DNA of 64,000 nucleotides from contig NC_045148.1 of assembly GCF_008831285.2 (NCBI RefSeq), positions 10,954,183 to 11,018,182 on the forward strand, written 5' to 3'. Numbering within the stretch: the stretch's first letter is position 1; each line of letters opens with the position of its first letter. The DNA comes from Nymphaea colorata (Eukaryota > Streptophyta > Magnoliopsida > Nymphaeales > Nymphaeaceae). A program made the translations under genes and the position numbers. Below are positions 21,410 to 33,774 of the stretch, piece after piece. Under the pieces are notes generated by a model. That model was given only the letters and a program-made list of their open reading frames with translations. It searched no databases and was not told the origin of the DNA.

Positions 21410-22780
21410 AGTCGTAGTAGCTTTTCTAATAACTGATAACTGCTCTGCTGCTCTACCAACTAATAACTGCAAGCACCAAATCCTGGTCCTGGAAGATAAG
21501 TAGCTGTTGCATTAGATTCAACCTCATTCTTTAGGTCTGAACATGCCTTTTGCAAGAAAACTGCATTCTGCATCTTCAGTAACTTTCCCTGTAGTCAATA
21601 TAGACGGCCGGAAATTGTTCATGGCAGTTCAGGTATGTGCATTTACACCACATCATCTTGAGAGTAGGGCTAGCAGTCGGTGCATCGAAAGAGGGATAAA
21701 TTGGAAAATACTAATTCGGTTGCCTCTAGGTTGAGTTTTGGCAAATTGAACTAGAGGGACCTGATTAAAAAGCTCCTCAACCATGATCAATCAAGAAATC
21801 ATAAAATTCAAATGAAAATCTAGTTCAACAAAGATCTGGATATAGATACCAGTGAAGTGGATAAGTTCAGTAAGTTCGTATAATTTAGATTGAGCTTCAT
21901 CGAAGAAAGCCGAACTTAAGCTCAGACATCGGTCTTACATGTGCGCAGCGTCTTGACCTAAGAAAACTAGGTTAACTCTACTCGGTTTAGCTAAAACTGC
22001 TGCCAAAAATGTGATTGAGAGTGTCCCAATGGTTGAGACCAAAATTTATCGAACTATTTGTAGAGGTATTCTATGAGCTACTAAACTGAAGTTAAATACA
22101 AAATGAAAGGCTTGCTTCAAGCTTGGCTCAGGTTGCAAATGAGAAATTGAGAAATGGGCTTACACACCATGCTCAATTGAACTATCTTGAGCTAAATTGA
22201 TCTGGCCTTAGATCATGTGAAACCAAAAATGATGTCTCTACAACCTAAAGGCCGGAATCCAAAACAAATTTAGTCGAGGTCATACTAACCATGCATGGTT
22301 TCTCGGCGGGCTTTCATGGTTTTCTCAGTGCATGTGGTTTGACATTGACTTCTGATTATTTTTGAGACATGAACGACCATAACTACTTATATGTAACCTC
22401 GATTCACCAACAGTATATATATACATATATATTAGTTACATGTGGTATCCATTGAAGAGAAGTTTGACATCCGTATTCCAAAATGGGGAAGCATTGAAGA
22501 GGCGATTCAATGATGGTGGAGACGATTTTCCAATGCTAAGTGGATGAAGGCAATAGGGCGAATGTGTGTGCCTATGGCAGTTTGGCACCTTTGGAAATTG
22601 AGAAGCAAGATTACCCACGCACGATGTCAACACTACTGAGAACCGGCATATTGGAAACAGGATATGGGTTGATATCAAGAACACCGTCAGTGGTTCATCG
22701 AGATTCTTCGAATTACAGCAAGGAGATTCTTCGTATTCCTCTTTTTATTTTCTGTTCTATGTCGATTTTCAGCACATTTA
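21410..22780. repeat. Palindrome block, inverted partner at 27340-28665
   Basis: About 1.3 kb of high inverted similarity. Both copies carry a 63-codon frame beginning MPFARKLHSASSVTFPVVNI (here at 21543 on +, there at 28541 on minus) and a second frame containing LAPLEIEKQDYPRTM (22540-22803 and 27553-27260). The reading frames are short and unrecognised. They may be exons of one decayed gene that was inverted-duplicated. Confidence 0.85.
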
Positions 22781-22854
22781 GGTATAGATTAAAAGCATTT
22801 TAGTTCAGTGGTTTACTGTACTTTATATATACAATTTGTATTCCTTTCATATAT

Positions 22855-22855
22855 G

Positions 22856-22888
<33 letters not shown>
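22855..22888. repeat. (AT)n microsatellite
   Basis: Alternating AT run of about 30 bases at the end of interspersed repeat copy 2; a second run lies at 22992-23012. Confidence 0.9.
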
Positions 22889-23570
22889 CATGTTTGGAGG
22901 AGAAGAGAAACCAGCCGGCAACCTCTTCATTGCTCTAGCTGGTCAATCTTCTTTCTCCCAACCGCTAACATAGTTAGGTAAATTGTGTTTTATATATATA
23001 TATATATATATGAACTATCCTTTTTAGTAGGAGAAGCTTTTTTTTGTCATAATCCATTGGGTTCAAAATAGGTGGTTGAATAAAGTCTTATGGAAACAAT
23101 GTAAGTGATTAACGATCGACGTGATCCAGTGGTGAGTTGTGCCAGCAACCTGGCTAAGTTTTGCTTTCCATTTTGGCAATAATAGTCATTTGTTAGATTT
23201 AATATCTATCTCGGCGACGTCTATAATTGGTGTACATTGATTTGTCTTTAATGGGGCGACGAATTGTTCCCATTGTAGATGGAGCAAGTAAATCTTATTG
23301 CCAGAGAAAATGAAAATATTGGCTAACCTTCTATAACTTTTCAGGATTGTATTTCCATTTAAGTTGGCGGTAATATTAATTTATTAGATTTATTGATATG
23401 TCAGCGATCTTTATAATTGATATATATATCTATTTATCTGGACTTGTTTGGTCATAGATGACATGAACATTACCTATATATATGAAGATGGCTCTTTTCA
23501 TATAAAAGTGCCAGTTTCGTAGGAAAGAAAACCTTTCTTTCATATGAAAATTAAACGGTAAAATACTCTT
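22885..23570. repeat. Interspersed repeat, copy 2 (inverted to 5700-6430)
   Basis: Reverse-complement match of copy 1 over its whole length. Its 22980-23290 part is also mirrored at 26390-26690 as a palindrome block. Confidence 0.75.
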
Positions 23571-24510
23571 TCTACTTACCCAAGTAAATAATAAAAAAGA
23601 GCTTTATAGAATATTGAAGCTCGTCGGGGTCGTTGCTTTTCGACCCAAGCGGGTGGATGTGGATATGGATATGACTCGGAGGTTAGTGGGAGGAATCCAG
23701 ATATAGGAAGGATTATGCGAGCGTGCTCCAAATCAATTCCCAAACGCCCAAAGTAGAGAGACGGGTCCAAAGCAGTGAAATTAGATCCACAAGGAACTAA
23801 TTAAATTACCACGCTTCTCTCCACCTGCTCGGGACTGTAAAAAGTAATTTCCCTCGGCCTCGGTTCTCCCAAATTCAAAAATAACCTTTTTCTGTAACTG
23901 ATCACAATGTCTCATAAGTTCAATTAAAAAAATGTCATATATAAAACATCTGTACTTAACCATGGTGGAGCCAAAAATTTCTCCCTGAGGGTGCTCTAAG
24001 TTTAATTTTTAAACTTTAGGAGCACTTATGTAAAAGTCTGAAAATTGATGAAGTTTTTTATACGTAAATAAAGCACATTATGTGGGCTGGTGTAGGCAAC
24101 GTAGCTCCAACAGAGGGGCCGGTTTATTTTTCTGAACTCTATCTTCTTGGCGCATGCATGCATGCTTAAAATGTTCCATGGCTGTGGCTAGTACTTTCTA
24201 ACATGAAGATGTAAACATGCATTGCCATGTGTAGAAACTAACGGTCTGCAAAGTTAGAAATTTTTGGCTAAGAAGCCAAGTTTAAATTTCAGACTTTAAG
24301 AAGCACTCAAATGTTAAAAACAAAAACTGAAAATAATGAAATTTCTATATGTAATAAAGCAAAATTTGTGGTCTGGTGTGGACAATTGCCCACATAGTTA
24401 CATAGCTTTGCCACTGGAAATCGAGTCTCCTAAAGCTCAAATTTTGGCTATTCATCTGTCAGCCACGACCACTGCACTAAGCCAACCCTATCTTCTTGGC
24501 GCATGCATGC
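23571..24510. repeat. Innermost left palindrome block
   Basis: Mirrors 25120-25970. Landmarks include GCATGCATGCATG near 24155 (mirror near 25440), the GGTGTGGACAATTGCCCACA block near 24375, and GGGTTGGCTTAG at the inner end (24480 / 25120). A GTGGGTGGATGCGGATATGGAT-like stretch lies at the outer end. The block also carries imperfect internal direct repeats (24000-24160 against 24270-24500). Confidence 0.82.
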
Positions 24511-25119
24511 ATGTTACATTAGATCATTCTTTTTGTTTCCCTTTCTGACTTTGCTTCTGCGTCTTTCCTAACCTCCAATCAACAAAGGAGATGTTACATT
24601 TGCATCTGTAAAGTTCCGGATAGACCATAGTTGTTGTCTCCATAGCAACACGCTTTTTGCAGCTTTAATCGCACTTCTTCGACGGCAACTCCTGGCCTTC
24701 TACATAAGGGTACGTGTGTGGATGAGCGAAGAGAGGGAGAGAGCAACGGCTCATGTTTTGTTTTAGTACGTTGGTGTAATCGCCCATCCCTCAACTACCC
24801 ATTATCGCATTAAAACAAAGCAACCCGAGGAGCGAGAGAGAACCCAAGTGCCTCCCGACTTCCAGAACTGATCAAAACAAACCGAGACTTCCTTGCTGTG
24901 GATAGCGTTCTGCTCATCCATGTCTCTTGCTTCCACGCCAGCGATCAACTTGATCATAACGCTGAACCGAAGTCCACACGGACATCCGAAATGGCGAAGG
25001 AACAAAGGATTTCAGATTCTTCGAATTCCATAGTTACCAAGAAGAAGCTAATCCGGAGGACCTGACTGATCTAAAAATGCGGAAGAAACACAGTACCTTT
25101 TGATGACTCCAAGAGGGGT
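24511..25119. other. Unique spacer at the palindrome centre
   Basis: About 610 bases with no mirrored partner. On the minus strand an open frame at 25005-24802 (67 codons) is preceded by a pyrimidine/AG acceptor-like site near 25070 and has gene-like composition (for example MIKLIAGVEARDMDEQNAIH). I do not recognise it. It could be a leftover exon of the gene disrupted by the inversion. Confidence 0.4.
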
Positions 25120-25969
25120 TGGCTTAGTGCAGTGGTCGTCGCTGGCAGATGAATAGCTTAAATTTAAGCTTTAGGAGACTCGATTTCAGTGGTAGAGAGC
25201 TATGTTGTAGCTGGTGTGGGCAATTGTCCACACCAGCCCACAAATTTTACTTTATTACATATACAAATTTCATTATATTCAGTTTTTTTCTTTTTTACAT
25301 TTGAGTGCTGAAATTTAAACTTAACTCCTTAGCCAAAAATTTCTAGCTTTGCAGACCGTTAGTTTCTAAACATGGCAAAGCATGTTTACATCTTGACGTT
25401 AGGAAGTACTAGCCACAACCATGGAACATTTTAAGCATGCATGCATGCATGTGCCAAGAAGATAGAGTTCAGAAAGATAAACCGGCCCCTCGGTTGGAGC
25501 TACGTTGCCCACATTAGTACTTTATTTACCTATAAAAACTTCATTAATTTTTAGTCTTTTACATATGATTGCTCTTTAAAGTTTGAAAATTAAACTTAGA
25601 GTGTCCTCAACCAGAAATTTCTAACTCCAGCTCTGGAAAACAGAGGCCCAGGAAAATTACTTTTTACAGTCCCGAGCAGGTCACTTCTGGAGAGAGTGCG
25701 GTAAGTTAATTAGTTTCCTGTGGATCTAATTTCACTGCTTTGGACCCGTCTCTCTACTTTGGCCGTTTGGGAATTGGTTTGGCGTGCTCGCGAAATCCTT
25801 CCTATATATGGATTCCTCCCACCAACCTTCGAGTCAGATCCATATCCGCATCCACCCACTTTGGTCGAAAAGCATGGTTCCGTACTGACCCGAACGAGCT
25901 TCAATATTCTATAGAGCTCTTGTTTACTATTTAATTGGGTGAGTAGAAAGAGTATTTTACCGTTTAATA

Positions 25970-26390
25970 GTCAAAACTCACATCGATTGTCGTCTTCAGG
26001 TAGTGTCTCTATTATCCTTCAACTTTGCATATCAATGCCTCTTTGTTTCAGGCAGAAAGTTATATATAAATCTGAATCAATATCCAATTTTACAATCCGA
26101 ATTTGATTATATTCATGTTCATAGTTCATACCCAAATCCAAATTCAAATTTTGAACCAATTTTGACCAATTTTCAAAATGTAAGAGCATTGGATATAGGA
26201 TATTTATTTAAAAATAAATTTGTTCAAAATCTGATCAGATATTTATTTACATCCGAATCTGATCAGATGTCATTTTTAGATCCAAGTCTGGTATGATTTC
26301 TTAATCGTACATTAATTTTTTTTTTCATATCTATTTTTTTTTTAATTGGTTTGGTCAAATGTCTGATTCAAACCGAATATATTGACATCC
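25970..26390. mobile_element. AT-rich insertion in right arm, possible transposon
   Basis: Replaces about 270 bases present at the mirrored site 23290-23555. Contains repeated ATCCGAAT and CTGATCAGAT words and ends CGAATATATTGACATCCCTATTA, a terminal sequence type I associate with plant DNA transposons. Only the position is firm; the class is not. Confidence 0.4.
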
Positions 26391-26690
26391 CTATTAGTAA
26401 CTTCCTCTATCAACAATAGGAACAATTTGTCACCCTATTAAAGACAAATCAATATACACCAATTATAAAGGTCGCTGAGATCAATGTTAAATCTAACAAA
26501 TGACTATTATTGCCAAAATGGTTAGCTAAACTTAGCCAGGTGTGCTGGCACACCTCACCACTGAATCACATAGATCGTTAATCATTTACATTGTTTTCAC
26601 AAGACTTTATTCAGCCACCAATTTTGAACGCAATGGATTATGACAAAAAGCTTCTCCTACTAAATAGGAGAGTCTATATATAGATTCATG
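26391..26690. repeat. Interspersed repeat, copy 3 (partial)
   Basis: Direct match to 6000-6290 of copy 1 and inverted match to 22980-23290 of copy 2; contains the GGAACAATTTGTCACCC block. Confidence 0.75.
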
Positions 26691-26699
26691 GGATTTAAA

Positions 26700-27339
26700 C
26701 TCTAACTTGTGGATGAATGCATGCATAATAATTAAGCTAAAATATAATGCATTTCATGGATCATCAATAGACTTGGATTAGGCATATGGATGGCGATATG
26801 ATTTGCTTATTCAGATCTAGAAAGAGATGGCAGATTCAAATTCAAGGTCTGGACCACAGATTTAGTATCATATCTGATCTGAAACGGTGTCGTTCCAGCC
26901 GTCAGTCTCGCTGGCGACCGCTACCCCATGGGTTGGAGGAACCGGTTAGGAAGTAGATGAAGGTGCCTACCCCTTTTCCAGTCCAGAAAAGCACGGCATC
27001 AATGGGATCCCGACCGGGCCTCTTTCTGGCGCGACATCGACTCCACGATTCCAAGATCCTCTCACACCTTCAGTGCCTCCGGCAAGATAACCAGGGATGA
27101 CACTCGCCTCTTCCTGTTTCAGTGTCTGATAAGCATATGGTTGGACGGTTGTTCACAACTGCAAGTCCACGAAAGTTTTGTGTGTTCTGCAAAAGCGAGC
27201 AGAAAATTCGTCGAGCCTTTGTGCGATGAAATCTACTTTTTTTCACTTGTTTTTCGTTTCTAGCAGCAAAATACTGCCTGATATTCTTCGCAAAAGATTC
27301 CGGTAAATCCTCGCTCTGATACCAAGAATGGTTGTTGCC
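26700..27339 (-). mobile_element. Possible LTR-retroelement fragment (primer-site region)
   Basis: At about 27310-27330 the plus-strand word CTCTGATACCAA is the complement of a TTGGTATCAGAG primer binding site, as seen in elements primed by initiator tRNA-Met. Sequence to its left on the minus strand could be leader/gag, but no domain could be read. There is no mirrored partner, so it is a right-arm-specific insertion. Confidence 0.35.
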
Positions 27340-28665
27340 AAAAGAAGGGCCATGGGTCCGGCCGAATAGAATAGGTTAACCGTACTGCTATCTCCTTTCT
27401 GTAATTCGAAGAATCTCGATGAACCACTGGCGGTGTTCTTGATATCAACCCATATCCTGTTTCCAATATCCCGGTTCTCAGTAGTGTTGGCATCGTGCGT
27501 GGGTAATCTTGCTTCTCAATTTCCAAAGGTGCCAAACTGTCATAGGCACACACATTCGCCCTACTTCATCCATTTAGCATTGGAAAATCGTCTCCACCAA
27601 CATTGAATCGCCTCTTCAATGCTTCCCCATTTTGGAATACGGATGTCAAACTTCTCTTTAATGGATACCACATGTAACTAATATATATGTATACATATAC
27701 TGTTGGTGAATCGAGGTTACATGTAAGTAGTTATGGTCGTTCATGTCTCAAAAATAATCAGAAGTCAACGTCAAACCACATGCACTGAGAAAACCATGAA
27801 AGCCCGCCGAGAAACCATGCATGATTAATATGACCTCGACTAAATTTGTTTTGGATTCCGGCCTTTAGGTTGTAGAGACATCATTTTTGGTTTCACGTGA
27901 TCTAAGGCCAGATCAATTTAGCTCAGGATAGTTCAATTGAGCATGATGTAAGCCCATTTCTCAATTTCTCATTTGCAACCTGAGCCAAGCTTGGAGCAAG
28001 CCTTTCATTTTGTATTTAACTTCAGTTTAGTAGCTCGTAGAATACCTCTACAATTAGTTCGATAGATTTTGGTCTCAACCATTGGGACACTCTCAATCAC
28101 ATTTTTGGCAGCAGTTTTAGCTAAACCGAGTAGAGTTAACCTAATTTCTTAGGTCAAGACGCACATGTAAGACCGATGTCTGAGCTTAAGTTCGACTTTC
28201 TTCGATGAAGCTCAATCTCAATTATACGAACTTACTGAACTTATCCACTTCACTGGTATCTATATCCAGATCTTTGTTGAACTAGATTTTTGATTGAACA
28301 TGGTTGAGGAGCTTTTTTATCAGGTCCCTCTAGTTCAATTTGCCAAAACTCAACCTAGAGGCAACCGAATTAGTATTTTCCAATTTATCCCTCTTTTGAT
28401 GCACCGACTGCTAGCCCTACTCTCAAGAAGATGTGGTGTAAATGCACATACCTGAACTACCATGAACAATTTCCAGCCGTCTATATTGACTACAGGGAAA
28501 GTAACTGAAGATGCAGAATGCAGTTTTCTTGCAAAAGGCATGTTCAGACCTAAAGAATGAGGTTGAATCTAATGCAACAGCTACCATCTTCCAGGACCAG
28601 GATTTGGTGCTTGCAGTTATTAGTTGGTAGAGTAGCAGAGCAGTTATCAGTTGTTAGAAAAGCAG
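27340..28665. repeat. Palindrome block, inverted partner at 21410-22780
   Basis: Inverted copy with the same two short reading frames (28541-28350 and 27553-27260 on minus). The second frame extends further on its 3' side than its partner because of the right-arm-specific sequence beyond 27340. Confidence 0.85.
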
Positions 28666-28959
28666 ATAGCTTCTGCACATGATCAGAGTAGTCATCGGCT
28701 GTTAGAACTGCAAACACCTTCTGAAGGGGTCATAGCGCAAGCTTCCTTTATCTAGATACGAAGGAGATTATTTTCATGAGGTTTCCTTCAAAGATTATTT
28801 GTAGGCCTTCTCGGAAGCAATGAAATGCCTTTCTTCAGGAGATGGTGAATATTACACGATGGTGACTAGTCTACAAGCTGAAAGTGACCTCTTTATCTGC
28901 ATGGAGCTGTGAAGAACTCGTTACCATGCTGTGGAAAAATAAGCTCTATTATCCAATAG
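28666..28959. other. Right-arm spacer
   Basis: The position where the left arm holds the PPR pseudogene. No PPR sequence is present, no partner was found on the left, and no gene was recognised. Confidence 0.5.
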
Positions 28960-29465
28960 CGCACTCTGTAGTTCTCAAGAGTTTTTCTCCGTGTTGCTGG
29001 TGGCCCTTGAGTAGGGGTAAAGAATACGTGGCTGATATTGAGCTCATGGCAAAAAAAATGTCCACGACAGAACAGACTTTAGAATGAATTTCATTTACCA
29101 TCTTAATGGAGCAATATTGATAGTTTTCTTCATGGCCACGATTGCAATCAGAAGGCATTAAACAAATGTTTTATCCCATGTTTGTTGTGGAGTAAAGAGG
29201 GGAACGATATGCCTTTAATGCTTAAAAATATAGAGAAAAACAGTAAGATAAAGGATCCTCCTTCCAAAAGTTTCACATATTTGATGCGGGAATGGAGAAA
29301 GGTATAAGGCTTTACTTTTTCTGAAGGAAGTTCTAAAGCTTTGAACCTGCAGCACTTACTGTCCTCTTCGATAGACTTAACCTCTTTTTGCTTCCGGCCC
29401 AAGTGACTGGCTGCCCTACATCCCCACTTCCCAGCTAATTGAAGAAGTCAACACATTGGTGCCAC
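28960..29465. repeat. Palindrome block, inverted partner at 14616-15125
   Basis: On the minus strand this copy keeps an 84-codon frame (29402-29148; GRKQKEVKSIEEDSK at its start, hydrophobic near LLEGGSFILLFF) that is broken in the left copy. Family not recognised. Confidence 0.72.
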
Positions 29466-30189
29466 TAACGAAAATGTATATTCTTGCAATTGAATTGCAG
29501 GACTTACGACATTCAGCGCTGGATGCCCTTCAGGTTTATTTTTGAAAGAAGTTGAGCTAACATACACTCAGAACATACACTCAGTTTAGACAGCTCGCTT
29601 GAGCTAGCTCTCGAGCTTATACAATTCCATGAACCAATCAGATTCAAACTGCTGCTAAGCTCATCCATGTAATAGGCGAAGCTTGAAGATTTCCTTTGAA
29701 CAGGTTGACCGTTGAACTTGCACGGACTTTAGGAACTAATCTTATTCTTCACACAGACATGCGCATGCAAGTAAACTGCTAGCAGTTACTTTTTGTATTT
29801 TATGGGATAAGGCATAGGCGTAAATCCTTAACTACCCCAAGTTTTTAGCTCATCCCTGTTCTCAGCAAGATGGCAGCATCATTCCATCAACATGAACAAC
29901 ATTGATAATCATAGTTGAAGGGAAAAGAGATTCATCATATGGTACAATCCCTGCAATCTTCATTTTATCAACGAACGTGAAAATCTTGAACAGCTAGAAA
30001 TTCTTCCGAGCTACAAGTGACATTGCACCACAACCGCTAAATTCCTCAACATGTCCACCTAGATGGTGTTCAAAGAAGATATTAAAAACAAGATAAATGC
30101 CCATAGAAAGGAAAGAAACCATGACCAGCATACTAAGACAACTGGACGGCATTCACTTAAGAATCTTGTCCTTGGCAGCTGATACAACC
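29466..30189 (-). other. Right-arm-specific DNA with a possible minus-strand coding fragment
   Basis: Reading the minus strand, about 29965-29865 encodes DKMKIAGIVPYDESLFPSTM followed by a hydrophobic stretch and a stop. A frame just upstream (about 30060-29985) could supply VEEFSGCGAMSLVARK. The two could be parts of one decayed or spliced product, but the frames are separated by stops and no family is recognised. It lies 3' of RNR2 and may include its 3' UTR. Confidence 0.35.
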
Positions 30190-30220
30190 TTCAAATGACT
30201 AGCTTGACGATTTCTGCATC

Positions 30221-32324
30221 TCAGAAATCTTCGTCCATACTAAAAACAAAATTGTTTGCTCCCTGTTTTATGCTCTGCATCACACAAGCTTTCTGGTAAT
30301 CTCCAACTCTTCGTTCAAAGAAGTTTGATTTGCCCCTGCATGGAAGAAGAGGAGATGATTTCTTGATGAACATACCTTAATTATCCGTACCAAAAGCATT
30401 CAATTTGATTAAAATTTTATGGCCGTGACAAAATTTGTGGAATGCAAACTATGGCAGCATTAATAAAAACCAAATTATGAATCATTATGAAGGTCTTGAA
30501 CTTACTGCAAAGAGATGAATTCCATCCAGTCAAATGGGTTGGAGACGTTATACTTTCTGCTGTAACCTAGAGAGTCCTGTAACCACAATGTTCTTGAAGC
30601 TGAAGCCAAACAGATGTACAGAAGGGAACACATACAATTCAAGATTGTCTGTCTAGATCAACGAAAAATCCTAGAAGGTGCAATATGGCTACAAATGATG
30701 CCCCCCAACATCCAAAATTGATCTATGCTATTGAGCAATTTATGCAAGAGAAAAAAGAGGAACTCTTTACCAGCAGGCGATCAGCCACAAATTTTATGTA
30801 TTGACTCATAAGAACCGAATTCATGCCAATCAGGTCACAGGGAAGTGCTTCACAAACAAATTGAATTTCGATTTCTACAGCATCATGCACAATTTGGTAA
30901 ATTCTTTGTTCATTCAGGGGTCTGTGCAATAACCTAAAAAAGCAAAAGATAAAAATGAGGAAATGACGGATGTGAAGTTTCATAAGGTAAGAAAGGAAAC
31001 GGGTATGGACTTAGCTACCTGTAAAGAACACATGCAAAATCACAGTGAAGACCCTCATCTCTTGAAATAAGCTCATTAGAGAAGGTCAATCCTGGCATTA
31101 AGCCTCTCTTTTTAAGCCAAAATATCGCACAGAAGCTGAGATGGAAAGACGAGAACAAAAAAGGTAATGCAAGCAACAGAAGATGAAGACATTCAAAACC
31201 AAAAAATTTATCTAACCTTCCTGAGAAGAAGATTCCCTCAACACATGAAAAAGCAACAAGTCTCTCTGCAAATGAAGTAGAACTGCATATTGATATATAT
31301 GAAAAATGACATTAGTACAAAAAGTGAAAACTAACATATCAAGTGCACATAGTACAGAACCACATATTTCTAAAGGATACATGTCTTAACTGTGTATTGG
31401 ATTCTCAAATCAAACCAATTATGCTGTAAGATAAAGAAAACCCTTAAAAAACTCTTGGAAAGATTTATACTTCTTATTGAATATGACCGTTACGAAGAAA
31501 TGAAACTTTTAATGACCTTACTATGTGTATTTGGAGGAAGGGTTTAAAATATTACATGCATATAATAGGAATGAGTCAGTACTGAAGTTAGCTTCACATT
31601 GGCTCAAATTCATGCAGCATTTATGTGGTCAGGCCGGAATGTACATGTAGTAGAATAGAAACACTCCAAACTAATGCCAGCTGACAAATTGGAAAAAAGA
31701 AAAAAAGAAAAACAACTATACTCCAGCTACTGACACTATTGGATATGGAGAAAAGAACATGCATTAAGCACCTCTGAATCCAGTTGAGTGCCCATTGAGC
31801 CTTTCTAGCAACACATGGGATGCTCTCAATGGCATGGAACAGCCTATGCTTCTCTTTCTGGTCCTTAATGTATGTCTCCAGAAGTAAGCTATACATTTCT
31901 GCAGTATCATGCAAAAGGTAAAAAAAATAGTAGGTTATGATATCTCAAAATAACTAAACCAAAAAAACATTGTCATGCCAAAGACATGTTCGTCTACCTG
32001 AATGGATGTTCTCCATGGCAATCTGAAAACCATAAAATGCTCGAACCTGAACAGAGGGTGACAATGTAAGATTATACAATGTCGCTAACTCCAATAGCTG
32101 TGCAGGTTATTATTTAACATAGGCATTTGTTAAAACATAAAAACTGCTAATATAAAAGCACAACTGCATGCATTGGACATGCATTTTGACAGCCTCCGAA
32201 ACAGCAAGTGATATATAATGGAATTCACTTATTCAGTGAGAAAATTTGAATGTGAGGCAATTCATAAACAATAAAAGAAACTTCATTTGATATATATATA
32301 CACACACACACACATATATATATA

Positions 32325-32357
<33 letters not shown>

Positions 32358-33774
32358 CATCCCGAAATGACAGGTGCATAAAGTTCCAAAATTCAGGTTG
32401 GATGCGTGAGAACTTTCCTACACTAACAAGCTAATGGTTGCAGTATGAGATTGCTATAACTTTATGGAACTTTGAAATAAGTATCAAACGTCAAAGCTTA
32501 TAATATAATTGAACGTCTTACCTCTGGAATTTGTACATCTTTTAAAAATCGAGCAGCTAAATTCTCCAAAACAATGCCATCTGATGAAGCAAAAAATGCC
32601 AGAACATGACTAATAAAGTGCTTCTCGTTGCTTGTCAAGGTCTCCCATTGATACACATCTTGTGCAAGATCTACTTCCTCAGCTGAAATATAGCCATCAC
32701 ACCAAGCTTGAGAATGCCAGCACAAGAAAATCAAGTGAAAGCTCCATAACCACACTCAAACCGAAACAAGAAGCAGAATCTTCCACGACATGGCATAGGA
32801 AATTGCAATATAAAACAAGTTCAGTATAATGCCAAGAAAGCCTCAAAATCAGACAAATAGATGCTGCCCATCTTGTGCTTGTGCCGAGACATTTACCTGC
32901 ACACAAAATTAAGTGCATTCTGAACACGTGATTCATGCACGTGACAGAGAGTGTCTTAACTCACACAGTGTGCGGAGACACATAGAGAGCGAGAGAGAGG
33001 GAGGGAGAGAGGAACGGAGAGTTCCCAACTTCAAAAGAGAAAAACGGAAATCTTCAGTTGCACCAGAGAAAAAGAAGGGAATTCTCAGTCACAGGTGTAT
33101 GTGAAACGCCTTCAAAATCCAATTCCATGGGTAAATTAAATCCTTAAAGAGTTAAGCTTCATAGACAACATGAACACCTCGAGTGATAAACAAGAACTGG
33201 AATTGGGTAAAGACAAAAAACGTGCAACCAGAAAACAACTGCCTAATGCCTATCTATGAGAATCTAACTTGGTAAAAGTAGCAGCCGTCTAGCGAATGTA
33301 ACTAGCGCACCACGTTGAATCTGTTTTTGTTTTTCCTAAGAGGTGATCAAAATTCTTCTCTTGTTTAATCAAGTTTCTTTACAATTAGGTGGGCATTACT
33401 CCTTAACACCATCCACAAAAGAAACAGAATTCTCAAACATGAACCTCAGTTTCCGCTTTACCAAACAGAAAAGCCAGTAGAAAATACTAAAAAGCACCAT
33501 TTCTACTAGAAAAGTCCAATGAAGAGTTCTCAAACAAACCATTGCCCACAAAACTCCATGCACACAACGAAGCAAGGAAGACGAGAACCTGAGGAAGAAA
33601 AAAAAGAAGCGCACAGGGGAGATTACCTGTCCAGAAACTCGCTTCCGCCTTCTTGTACATCTCCCATAATTGCCTATACTTGATAGGAAACATGCAAAAC
33701 CGTTCAGATTGCTCCGCCAGGATAGGTTCTTCCTCTGGTTCTCCTTCACCTCCTTCCTTTTTCAGGGACCCCAT
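30221..33774 (-). CDS. RNR2: Ribonucleoside-diphosphate reductase small subunit (R2)
   Basis: R2 houses the diiron-tyrosyl radical cofactor of class I ribonucleotide reductase, which pairs with R1 to make dNTPs. Nine exons on minus: 33774-33627, 32682-32522, 32046-31998, 31898-31772, 31282-31217, 31135-31019, 30933-30771, 30576-30506, 30335-30221. All introns are GT-AG with continuous phase, giving 338 aa (usual plant length 330-341). Iron ligands are Asp84, Glu115, His118, Glu177, Glu211 and His214; the radical Tyr is Tyr122. All spacings agree with mouse R2. The C-terminus ends in the FSMDEDF tail that binds R1. I chose the ATG at 33774; an in-frame ATG 13 codons upstream (33813) is possible but not needed. 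The gene appears functional. Fragments of it lie at 5445, 6975, 9208, 42190 and 52600. TSO2/RNR2 types cannot be told apart here. Confidence 0.95.
32290..32360. repeat. CA/TA microsatellite in RNR2 intron 2
   Basis: (CA)n about 32300-32314 followed by TA-rich runs to 32357, within the second intron. Confidence 0.9.

Larger units (their letters stand above)
9045..24510. repeat. Left arm of giant imperfect palindrome
   Basis: Successive blocks match the reverse complement of the region to the right: 9045-9375 with 30190-30500; 14616-15125 with about 28960-29465; 21410-22780 with 27340-28665; about 22980-23290 with 26390-26690; 23558-24510 with 25120-25970. The blocks keep mirrored order. The arm is much longer than its partner because it has gained a complete copia element (about 9373-14615) and holds the PPR pseudogene with its nested insertions, none of which appear on the right. 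Confidence 0.8.
25120..30500. repeat. Right arm of giant imperfect palindrome
   Basis: Mirror blocks in order: 25120-25970, 26390-26690, 27340-28665, about 28960-29465, 30190-30500. Arm-specific additions are about 25970-26390, 26700-27330 and 29465-30190. The outer end runs into the last exon and intron 8 of the functional RNR2 gene, so the palindrome has one end anchored in a living gene. Confidence 0.8.
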
